A model generated the notes under the pieces. That model saw nothing but the letters and a program-made list of their open reading frames with translations, did not search any database and was not told where the DNA came from. From the NCBI GenBank assembly GCA_002413145.1, contig DHWK01000017.1, positions 1-10,863 on the forward strand: 10,863 nt of DNA. The letters run 5' to 3'. Positions within the stretch are counted from its first letter, which is position 1. Each line of letters begins with the position of its first letter. The stretch is from a bacterium UBP12_UBA5184 (GTDB lineage: Bacteria > Vulcanimicrobiota > Vulcanimicrobiia > Vulcanimicrobiales > Vulcanimicrobiaceae). Position numbers and translations under genes: made by a program. This document shows positions 1-5,101 of this stretch, piece after piece.

Positions 1-201
1 CTCTGGATCGCGCGCATCAATGCCGCGGCCCGGCGCGAGGGTCTTTCTTATTCGCGCCTCATCGACGGTCTGAAGAAGAGCGGTGTGACGCTCAACCGGA
101 AAGCACTCGCCGACCTTGCGGTGCGCGATCAGGCAGCCTTCGAGTCGCTGCTCGCGGTCGCGAAGAAACACCTCGAAACCACGACTCGCGCTGCTTCGTA
201 A
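1..201 (+). CDS. rplT: 50S ribosomal protein L20, C-terminal part (5' end outside window)
   Basis: Frame 1 is open from the first base to TAA at 199-201 and encodes 66 residues. It contains LWIARINAAARREGLSYSRL, then IDGLKKSGVTLNRKALADLA, the highly conserved C-terminal half of bacterial L20 (family length about 118 residues, so roughly the first 50 are missing). L20 binds 23S rRNA, is needed early in assembly of the 50S subunit, and in several bacteria represses its own operon. The gene normally ends an infC-rpmI-rplT operon, with the first two genes presumably just outside the window. No terminator-like hairpin with a T-tract is visible between this stop and the desaturase start 37 bases downstream, so read-through into the next gene is possible. 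Identification is by direct sequence resemblance and is secure; only the truncation by the window edge limits it. Confidence 0.96.
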   Translation, partial: LWIARINAAARREGLSYSRLIDGLKKSGVTLNRKALADLAVRDQAAFESLLAVAKKHLETTTRAAS

Positions 202-238
202 CCATTTCGCCCGGCGGAGTGTCCAAGTGAAGGGAACT

Positions 239-1111
239 ATGAGTACAACTGCTGCCGTCGAGCCGAAGGCTCGACGCGATTACGCCGTCGGAGCGAGTCT
301 CGCGGTCATCCATCTCGGAGCGCTGGGCGTTTTTGTCCCGGCGCTTTTTTCATGGCAAGCGGTCGCCGTCGCGGTCGGCCTCTACCTGATCACCGGCTTC
401 GGGATCACACTTGGATTCCACCGCTTGCTGACGCATCGCGCCCTCGCACTGTGGAAACCGCTAGAATACGCCGTCGCCCTCGTGGGCACGCTGGCGCTGC
501 AGGGCGGACCGATCGAGTGGGTTGCGACGCACCGCGCGCATCACGCGCATTCCGACGCCGAAGGCGATCCGCACGATACGCATCGCGGGATGCTGTGGGC
601 GCACGTCGAGTGGCTCTACCGCAGCAACAAGTATCGCGTTCCGCAGGACGAGCGCCCGCGCTGGGTGCCCGATCTTCTCAACGATCCGTTCTACGTCTTC
701 CTCGACCGCAATCACGTTCTCGCGCAAGTCGTCCTCGGTTTGATCTTGCTTGCCGTGGGCGGCTGGCCGTTTGTGATCTGGGGCATCTTCGCGCGCTTGG
801 TCTTCACCTATCACTGCACGTGGCTGGTCAACAGCGCCTCGCATGCCGTCGGTTATCGGACCTTTCGCACCGGGGACCGCTCGACCAACAACTGGTTCGT
901 CGCGCTGATCGGCTTCGGCGAGGGCTGGCACAACAACCACCACGCGTTCCCGTTCTCGGCGCGTCACGGGCTGCGCTGGTTCGAGATCGATCCGACGTTC
1001 TGGATCATCCGGCTCCTGGGCTGGGTGCGCTTGGCCCGCAACGTGCGCATCCCGACGCGCGAGATGATCAAGCGCTTGCAAGTGCCGCCAAAGCGGGGCT
1101 TCTCGAGCTAG
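239..1111 (+). CDS. Membrane fatty-acid desaturase (delta-9 acyl-CoA/acyl-lipid type)
   Basis: The protein has 290 residues and all three histidine boxes of the membrane di-iron desaturases: HRLLTH (61-66), HRAHH (98-102) and HNNHH (231-235). These bind the two irons that use O2 to put a double bond into a saturated acyl chain. Hydrophobic stretches at about 18-60 and 160-193 fit paired transmembrane segments, with the histidine boxes on the cytoplasmic side. There is no fused cytochrome b5 domain, so electrons would come from separate ferredoxin or rubredoxin partners. The ATG at 239 is preferred over the in-frame ATG at 116, because 116 lies inside rplT and the 41 extra residues are low-complexity and basic. 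A GAAGGGA ribosome site (229-235 area) precedes 239. It lies 37 bases after rplT and 11 before the next gene. Family certain; the substrate (acyl-CoA or phospholipid) and double-bond position cannot be told from sequence. Confidence 0.93.
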   Translation: MSTTAAVEPKARRDYAVGASLAVIHLGALGVFVPALFSWQAVAVAVGLYLITGFGITLGFHRLLTHRALALWKPLEYAVALVGTLALQGGPIEWVATHRAHHAHSDAEGDPHDTHRGMLWAHVEWLYRSNKYRVPQDERPRWVPDLLNDPFYVFLDRNHVLAQVVLGLILLAVGGWPFVIWGIFARLVFTYHCTWLVNSASHAVGYRTFRTGDRSTNNWFVALIGFGEGWHNNHHAFPFSARHGLRWFEIDPTFWIIRLLGWVRLARNVRIPTREMIKRLQVPPKRGFSS

Positions 1112-1122
1112 CCGGACCGGGA

Positions 1123-2004
1123 ATGGCGCGTCTTCGAGAAGCGGTGCATCACTTGCCGGCCGTTCTCTGCAGGCTCGCGGTTGCGAGCGCCTTGGCGATC
1201 GGGTCGGTCGCCGCATTTCCGCTGGCATCACCGGCGGCGACGCCACTCTGTCAAACACTGGCGCGTTCAGTCGTGCCCATGCCCGACGACAAAACCTATG
1301 CCGTCATCTTCCGGTCTCCCGCAGAAGGGCCGGCCGACCTGCGCCTGACGCTGTACTCGGCCTCCTTCACCTACAGCGTGCGGCTGAACGGCGTCGCTTT
1401 CGTCAACGCCGCCGACAAGCCGAGCCCGAACGCACCGGGCGGCTACTCCGAATCGCAGCCCGCCTTTATCACGCACCCGAAAGCCGATCTCTCGATCGGC
1501 GCGAGCGTCGAGCCCACGAGTCCGCCGCCGCAGGGGGCTTGCGAGCCGCAATACAGCTTGACCGACTATCTCCTCAAAGGGCTGAGTCCCACATACGTAT
1601 CGTCCGAGACGCGGCGACTCGAACGCGTTCGGCTCGACCACGCATTCGCGCTAGGCGTCACGGCCGTGCCGATTGAGACCACCGTCCAGAATGCCGCCGG
1701 TTGCGATCGCCCGTTCACGCCGGCGCGCATCAAGGATAGCGTCGCACCGAACCTGTCGTTCAAGCCTGCCGACGTCACGCAGGCGTCCGTCGGCGTCGCG
1801 GTCAGCCTCGATTCTGCCGGCAAGATTACCGACGTACGTCTGGTCCAGCCAAGCGGTTACCGTGCGATCGACGACGCCGTCCTCGATGCGGCGCGCCGCA
1901 GCACGTACGACCCGGCGACATTCCTGTGCCGCAACATCGCTAGCGTCTATCAAACGCGATTAGCGCTGCGCAGCACCACCCGCGTCATCCGCATCGGAAG
2001 ATAG
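1123..2004 (+). CDS. Secreted protein with TonB-type C-terminal domain
   Basis: The gene encodes 293 residues starting at ATG 1123, with a GGACCGGGA stretch just upstream; the open frame reaches back to 352 but only as an antisense-like shadow of the desaturase. Residues 1-39 form a signal peptide with a basic start, a hydrophobic run around 18-32 and a likely cleavage near SPAA-T. Residues 199-283 match the TonB C-terminal fold: VGVAVSLDSAGKITDVRLVQ (223-242) followed by PSGYRAIDDAVLDAARRSTY (243-262). Unlike true TonB there is no retained N-terminal anchor or proline/lysine-rich linker, so it is unlikely to transduce energy from ExbBD. Mature-part cysteines at 43, 140, 194 and 269 could form disulfides. 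The middle part, about 45-198, resembles nothing I recognise. The stop is 8 bases from the convergent Nudix gene stop. Function unknown; an envelope or periplasmic role is inferred. Confidence 0.8.
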   Translation: MARLREAVHHLPAVLCRLAVASALAIGSVAAFPLASPAATPLCQTLARSVVPMPDDKTYAVIFRSPAEGPADLRLTLYSASFTYSVRLNGVAFVNAADKPSPNAPGGYSESQPAFITHPKADLSIGASVEPTSPPPQGACEPQYSLTDYLLKGLSPTYVSSETRRLERVRLDHAFALGVTAVPIETTVQNAAGCDRPFTPARIKDSVAPNLSFKPADVTQASVGVAVSLDSAGKITDVRLVQPSGYRAIDDAVLDAARRSTYDPATFLCRNIASVYQTRLALRSTTRVIRIGR

Positions 2005-2007
2005 GCC

Positions 2008-2042
2008 CCGGCTTACTCGACGTACGGCCTGCGCGAAGCCGG
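2008..2042. repeat. Inverted repeat at the convergent gene ends
   Basis: CCGGCTT (2008-2014) is repeated inverted as AAGCCGG (2036-2042) around a 21-base loop. It sits across the 8-base gap between the convergent stops at 2004 and 2013, where a two-way transcription end would be expected. There is no T-tract, the loop is long and the right arm lies in the coding end of the Nudix gene, so terminator function is only a weak possibility. Confidence 0.3.
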
Positions 2043-2573
2043 CCGCAGCAGCCCGAGTTGGAAGCGCGCCCAGGCGAGCGCGATCTGCGTCTTCGAATCG
2101 CGCAACTCGTTGCGTTCGACGAGTTGCCAAGCTGCCTCGACGTCCCATACGCGCAACTCGAAAGTCTCGTCGTCTTCCGGCGCCGACTCGCCCTCGCTGA
2201 GCCCCTCGGCGACGAAGAAGTGAATCCGCTCCTCGCAAAACCCCGGCGTCGTGTAGATCGTCCAGAGCGCGCGCCAACGCTCGGCGCGATACCCCGTCTC
2301 CTCGATCAACTCGCGCTTAGCGGTTTCCAGGGGCGCTTCGCCCCGTTCGATCATCCCGGCCGGGACCTCCCATAAATCGGCACCGACGGCGTGCCGATGC
2401 TGCTTGACCAGAACGATCGTCGAGGGCGCGGGCTGCGCGACGATCGCGACGCCTCCGGCATGCTCGACCACCTCGAGCTTACGCTTGGGCCCACCCGGCT
2501 CGGCCTCGATCTCGTCGACGCGCAGGTTGAGGACGCGGCCCTCGTAGATGCGCCGCGACGAGGAGACCTTCAC
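2013..2573 (-). CDS. Nudix hydrolase, ADP-ribose pyrophosphatase type
   Basis: The protein has 186 residues and an exact Nudix box, G-x5-E-x7-R-E-L-x-E-E-x-G-Y, at 73-95 (G73, E79, R87, E88, E91, E92), which binds the catalytic magnesium. Fifteen residues after the box comes YTTPGFCEERIHFF (107-120), the PG-F signature that, at this distance, points to the ADP-ribose pyrophosphatase group. These enzymes split ADP-ribose or related nucleoside diphosphate sugars into AMP and a sugar phosphate. The likely start is GTG at 2571-2573, which overlaps the stop of the upstream membrane protein (GTGA), so translation is probably coupled. Length and N-terminal layout (SSRRIYEGRVLNLRVDEIE) are normal for the family. 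The exact substrate is inferred, not shown; GDP-mannose or other NDP-sugars remain possible. Confidence 0.92.
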   Translation of the reverse strand: MKVSSSRRIYEGRVLNLRVDEIEAEPGGPKRKLEVVEHAGGVAIVAQPAPSTIVLVKQHRHAVGADLWEVPAGMIERGEAPLETAKRELIEETGYRAERWRALWTIYTTPGFCEERIHFFVAEGLSEGESAPEDDETFELRVWDVEAAWQLVERNELRDSKTQIALAWARFQLGLLRPASRRPYVE

Positions 2574-2905
2574 GAGAACCGGTCGAGGAACTCGAGGACG
2601 AGGGCGAACTCGAGCGCGGCGATCGCGGCGCCGATCGACCAGCGAGCCGGCGCGTAGACGAAGGCCATCGCGCAGACGATCGCGGCGATGAACGCGACGT
2701 CTCGACTGACGCGAAAACGCGCCGCCGGACCGCCCAGCGCGATCGTCCGGCGTAGCGCGAACATCTCCAGCGCCCCGAGCGCGAGCAGCACGAACAGCGC
2801 GGCCGCGGGGAAGTGTGCGATCTCAACGAGTACGTTTTTCCCGCCCAAAAGGATCGTCAGCGCGATGATTCCGATGAGTACGCCTTCGACCGCGCGACTC
2901 GTCAT
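2570..2905 (-). CDS. Small four-helix membrane protein of unknown function
   Basis: With ATG at 2903-2905 the protein has 111 residues. A GAGAGG ribosome site lies 5 bases upstream, which favours this start over the longer frame from 2986, whose extra 27 residues are not membrane-like. Four hydrophobic segments are visible at about 8-28, 32-51, 68-85 and 90-107, joined by short loops with basic residues (RR at 52-53; R63, R65 and R68), and it ends in LEFLDRFS. I recognise no family. It overlaps the Nudix hydrolase start by GTGA and shares its promoter, so the two probably act or are regulated together. It faces the divergent methyltransferase gene across 79 bases. The coding call rests on the start context, the overlap and clear membrane periodicity; its role is unknown. 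Confidence 0.75.
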   Translation of the reverse strand: MTSRAVEGVLIGIIALTILLGGKNVLVEIAHFPAAALFVLLALGALEMFALRRTIALGGPAARFRVSRDVAFIAAIVCAMAFVYAPARWSIGAAIAALEFALVLEFLDRFS

Positions 2906-2984
2906 GGAAGCCTCTCGCGCACACTGCTTCGCTTTCCCTACCGCCGCTCGACGGCTCGGCGACGCCGGCGTCGAAAACGCCGCC
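2906..2984. promoter_or_regulatory. Divergent intergenic region with palindromes
   Basis: This 79-base spacer separates the minus-strand membrane protein start from the plus-strand methyltransferase start, so it should hold promoters for both. It contains a perfect 12-base palindrome GACGCCGGCGTC (2961-2972), overlapped by a hairpin CGGCGT-CGAAA-ACGCCG (2966-2982) ending 2 bases before the methyltransferase ATG. I see no convincing -35/-10 pair for either direction and no ribosome site for the plus-strand gene. A regulatory role for the palindromes is inference. Confidence 0.4.
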
Positions 2985-3758
2985 ATGCCGACGAGCTTGG
3001 GACTCCACTCCCCGAAGCTGGACGCCGTTCGCGCGCTGCGGACGAAGGAGGGCCGGCGCGACCAACGCCGCTTCGGGATCGAGGGGTCGACGCTCGTCGA
3101 GGAAGCACTGCGCAGTGGTGTGACGTTCGAGGCGCTCTACGTCACCGAGGCCGGGTACGAGAGCCTCGGCCCACTGACGGCGGCCCAGATCAACGCGCCG
3201 GTCTACCTGGTCCCCGAGAAAGCGATGGGTAGGCTCTCGGATTTGGAGAGCCCGCCCGGGATCCTCGCCGTCGTCCCGCTCGAGACGACAGGCCTGGAGG
3301 CCCTCCTGGGACGTGGGGAGCCGGTATTGCTTCTCGCCGGGATCAACGACCCCGGCAACGCCGGGACGCTGCTCCGCTCCGCCGAGATTTTCGGACTCGG
3401 CGGGGCCATCTTCGGCGAGGGCGGCGTCGAGCCGTACAATTCCAAGGTCGTCCGCGCCGCGATGGGGGCCATTTTCCGGCTTCCCATCGCCGAAGCCGGC
3501 CCCGAGGCCGTCATCGCCGCCGCCCGGGCCGCCGGGTATCGGCTCGTCGCGACGATGCGCGAGGGCGTACCGCTCGACGGGTACCCCTTCGAACGGCGTT
3601 CGATCGTCGCGGTCGGCAACGAGCGTCGAGGGATCGCCGGTTGGTTGCCTAGCTGGGACGCCGAGGTGGCGATTCCGCAGCGTGGCGAGGGCGAAAGCCT
3701 CAACGCCGCGGTCGCGGGGGGGATCGTCATGTACGCCCTCAGCCGCCATCTGGCTTGA
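2985..3758 (+). CDS. SpoU/TrmH-family RNA 2'-O-ribose methyltransferase
   Basis: The protein has 257 residues from ATG 2985. The N-terminal SLGLHSPKLDAVRALRTKEG and the following RRFGIEGSTLVEEAL are the small substrate-binding domain (about 1-95) that precedes the SPOUT knot domain in this subfamily. All three SpoU motifs are present: motif 1 NDPGNAGTLLRSAEIFG (121-137, with N121 and catalytic-type R131), motif 2 IVAVGNERRGI (207-217) and motif 3 IPQRGEGESLNAAVAGGIVM (230-249). It would methylate a ribose 2'-OH in 23S rRNA or tRNA using S-adenosylmethionine, as a dimer. The usual place of such a gene is directly between rplT and pheS, which explains its position here. Longer frames back to 2688 or 2904 overlap the membrane gene and lose family resemblance. 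No clear ribosome site is seen; a hairpin occupies that spot. The target nucleotide cannot be told. Confidence 0.93.
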   Translation: MPTSLGLHSPKLDAVRALRTKEGRRDQRRFGIEGSTLVEEALRSGVTFEALYVTEAGYESLGPLTAAQINAPVYLVPEKAMGRLSDLESPPGILAVVPLETTGLEALLGRGEPVLLLAGINDPGNAGTLLRSAEIFGLGGAIFGEGGVEPYNSKVVRAAMGAIFRLPIAEAGPEAVIAAARAAGYRLVATMREGVPLDGYPFERRSIVAVGNERRGIAGWLPSWDAEVAIPQRGEGESLNAAVAGGIVMYALSRHLA

Positions 3759-3769
3759 GTTGTCAAGTC

Positions 3770-3798
3770 TTGGCGGCCCCTTCGGGGCATGCTACAAT
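3770..3798 (+). promoter_or_regulatory. Sigma70-type promoter for the pheST operon
   Basis: TTGGCG (3770-3775) and TACAAT (3793-3798) are separated by exactly 17 bases, close to TTGACA-17-TATAAT. It lies just after the methyltransferase stop (3758) and would start transcription near 3805, giving a leader ahead of pheS. The spacer holds an inverted repeat GCCCC-TTC-GGGGC (3776-3788), which could be an operator or part of a weak terminator for the upstream gene; no T-tract follows it. Confidence 0.7.
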
Positions 3799-3815
3799 CC
3801 GGATTGTCTCTCGCC

Positions 3816-3829
3816 GCGACCGCAGTCGC
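3816..3829 (+). other. Small leader hairpin followed by AT-rich ribosome-binding stretch
   Basis: GCGAC-CGCA-GTCGC can form a 5-bp hairpin just inside the expected transcript. It is followed by ATAAATTTAAAAAG (3831-3844), strikingly A/T-rich in a GC-rich window, and then by the ribosome site AGAAGGG (3843-3849) of the small ORF. The AT-rich stretch could keep the ribosome site open. Confidence 0.4.
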
Positions 3830-3861
3830 AATAAATTTAAAAAGAAGGGTACCGCTGACTG

Positions 3862-3963
3862 ATGCGCACTAGCGACCGCTTCTGGAAACTGTTCACGAGC
3901 ACGGGCTCCATCTACGCCTATCTCATGTACCGACAGATTAACCAGCCGGCTGCAAGTAGCTAG
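3862..3963 (+). CDS. YqzL-like small protein (33 residues)
   Basis: ATG 3862 to TAG 3961-3963 encodes 33 residues. Residues 6-26, starting RFWKLF, then TSTG, then YAYLMYRQI, resemble the conserved core of the YqzL family of Firmicutes mini-proteins, recalled as F-x-W-x-x-F-x-x-T-G-x4-YL-x-x-K-E-hydrophobic (from memory, no alignment run). The core here keeps W8, F11, T14-G15, Y20-L21 and a basic residue at 24. A ribosome site AGAAGGG (3843-3849) lies 12 bases upstream, a little far. It stands between the pheST promoter and pheS. YqzL has no established biochemical role that I know of; in Bacillus the gene is found elsewhere, near era and recO. An alternative is a regulatory leader peptide for pheST, since 6 of 33 residues are aromatic (F7, W8, F11, Y18, Y20, Y23), but there is no tight Phe run as in the E. 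coli pheM leader peptide. Confidence 0.6.
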   Translation: MRTSDRFWKLFTSTGSIYAYLMYRQINQPAASS

Positions 3964-3989
3964 CAACAACCCAGTCCAAGAAAGTTTGA

Positions 3990-4019
3990 CGAACGCCTGG
4001 CCGAACGGTCGGGCGTTCG
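3990..4019 (+). promoter_or_regulatory. Strong hairpin in the pheS leader (possible attenuator)
   Basis: CGAACGCC (3990-3997) pairs perfectly with GGCGTTCG (4012-4019), and the pairing continues inward (T-G wobble, G-C, G-T wobble, C-G, C-G) to a GAAC tetraloop at 4003-4006, giving about 13 base pairs. It starts 26 bases after the small ORF stop and ends 32 bases before the best pheS start. ACTTTATC follows, only mildly T-rich, so a full intrinsic terminator is doubtful. Position in a pheST leader makes attenuation or translational control plausible but unproven. Confidence 0.6.
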
Positions 4020-4051
4020 ACTTTATCGGGGGGACACCCGGGAGCGCACTC

Positions 4052-5101
4052 ATCAGCCAACTTACCGACCAATTGAAGGCCCTGGGGGAGCAGCTCGAGA
4101 CCGCGCTGGCAGCGGCGCACGATCTCGCCGCGCTCGAGGAGCTCCGCGTCCGCTTCCTCGGCCGCAGCGGCCAGGTTACGGCGGTGCGGCGCGGGATCGG
4201 CAACCTCCCGGCCGGCGAGCGGCCCGAGGCGGGCAAGACGATCAACGAGGCCGTCTCCGCCTTAGAACGCTCGCTGGCCGAGCGGGAAGCCGAGCTGCAG
4301 GGGCGCGCGCTCGCGGCCCAATTGGACGTCGCGATCGACGTGACGTTTCCGGCGCCGCCGGCGCGCTCGGGTTCGCTGCATCCGCTGCGCCGTGCGACGG
4401 AGGACGCCTGCGCTTATTTCGAGCGGCGCGGGTTCGCCGTCGTTCTCGGCGACGAAATCGAAACGGAATACTATAACTTCGATGCCCTGAATATCCCGCC
4501 CGACCACCCGGCGCGCGAGGGGCTGGATTCGTTCTATTTCCCCAACGGTTTGCTGCTGCGTACGCACACCTCGCCGATGCAGATTCGCACGATGCAAGCG
4601 CACCCGCCGCCGATCGCGATCGTCGTTCCGGGAAAATCGTATCGGCGCGATTCGATGGACGCCAGGCATTCGCCGATGTTTCACCAGATCGAAGGGTTGA
4701 TGGTCGCCGCAGGGATCCACATGGGCCATCTCAAGGGGATGCTCACCGGGATGTGCCGCGCGGTCTTCGGGCCCGCGCAGGCCGTCCGTTTTCGGCCTTC
4801 GTTCTTTCCTTTCACCGAGCCGAGCGCCGAAGTCGACACGACCTGTCCCGGTTGCGCAGGCTCCGGCGCGCTTGGGGACGGAGCGAACTGCAAGACCTGC
4901 AGCGGCGCCGGCTGGATCGAGATCGGCGGGGCGGGGATGGTCCATCCCGACGTTCTGCGCGAGAGCGGTTACGATCCCGATGCCGTCTCGGGCTGGGCCT
5001 TCGGCGTCGGCATCGAGCGAATCGCGATGGTGCGCCAAGAGGTCGACGACATCCGCGTCTTATTCGAAAACGATCCGCGCGTATTGGAGCAACTTGCATG
5101 A
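4052..5101 (+). CDS. pheS: Phenylalanine--tRNA ligase alpha subunit
   Basis: Read from 4052 the protein has 349 residues. The N-terminal coiled coil (about 1-90, with LRVRFLGRSGQVTAVRRGI at 31-49) grips tRNA-Phe. The class II catalytic core shows RTHTSPMQIR (170-179), YRRDSMDARHSPMFHQIEG (197-215), RPSFFPFTEPSAEVD (248-262) and motif 3 GVGIERIAM (318-326). Cys265/268 and Cys280/283 form a CxxC-CxxC insert seen in some PheS proteins, probably binding zinc. With PheT it makes the heterotetramer that charges tRNA-Phe. The start is uncertain: the frame has no ATG or GTG. TTG at 3986 would add 22 residues unlike any PheS and lie over the hairpin; TTG at 4073 has no ribosome site. ATC at 4052 has GGGAG (4040-4044) seven bases upstream and gives a normal N-terminus. 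The stop overlaps pheT by ATGA. Function is certain, start is not. Confidence 0.95.
   Translation: MSQLTDQLKALGEQLETALAAAHDLAALEELRVRFLGRSGQVTAVRRGIGNLPAGERPEAGKTINEAVSALERSLAEREAELQGRALAAQLDVAIDVTFPAPPARSGSLHPLRRATEDACAYFERRGFAVVLGDEIETEYYNFDALNIPPDHPAREGLDSFYFPNGLLLRTHTSPMQIRTMQAHPPPIAIVVPGKSYRRDSMDARHSPMFHQIEGLMVAAGIHMGHLKGMLTGMCRAVFGPAQAVRFRPSFFPFTEPSAEVDTTCPGCAGSGALGDGANCKTCSGAGWIEIGGAGMVHPDVLRESGYDPDAVSGWAFGVGIERIAMVRQEVDDIRVLFENDPRVLEQLA

Noticed and set aside
352..1122. Long upstream extension of the TonB-domain gene frame.
   Set aside because: It lies wholly in the desaturase gene, encodes Arg/Ser/Pro-rich sequence without domain resemblance and bypasses the signal peptide at 1123.
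2823..3749. Minus-strand open frame of 308 codons opposite the methyltransferase.
   Set aside because: No domain resemblance; the plus strand carries all three SpoU motifs, and high GC gives long antisense frames.
3843..3857. AGAAGGGTACCGCTG looks a little like the T-box antiterminator core AGGGTGGNACCGCG.
   Set aside because: The GGN between AGGGT and ACCGC is missing, no Stem I specifier structure is apparent and no terminator follows at the usual distance; the same bases serve as a ribosome site.
3862..3963. Small ORF read strictly as a pheM-like leader peptide.
   Set aside because: Aromatic codons are scattered rather than clustered next to a terminator, and the resemblance to YqzL gives a better explanation; kept only as an alternative.
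4753..5097. Upstream extension of the pheT frame inside pheS.
   Set aside because: Arg-rich shadow of the conserved PheS C-terminus; MKLPLAWLRDYVDL at 5098 is the normal PheT start.
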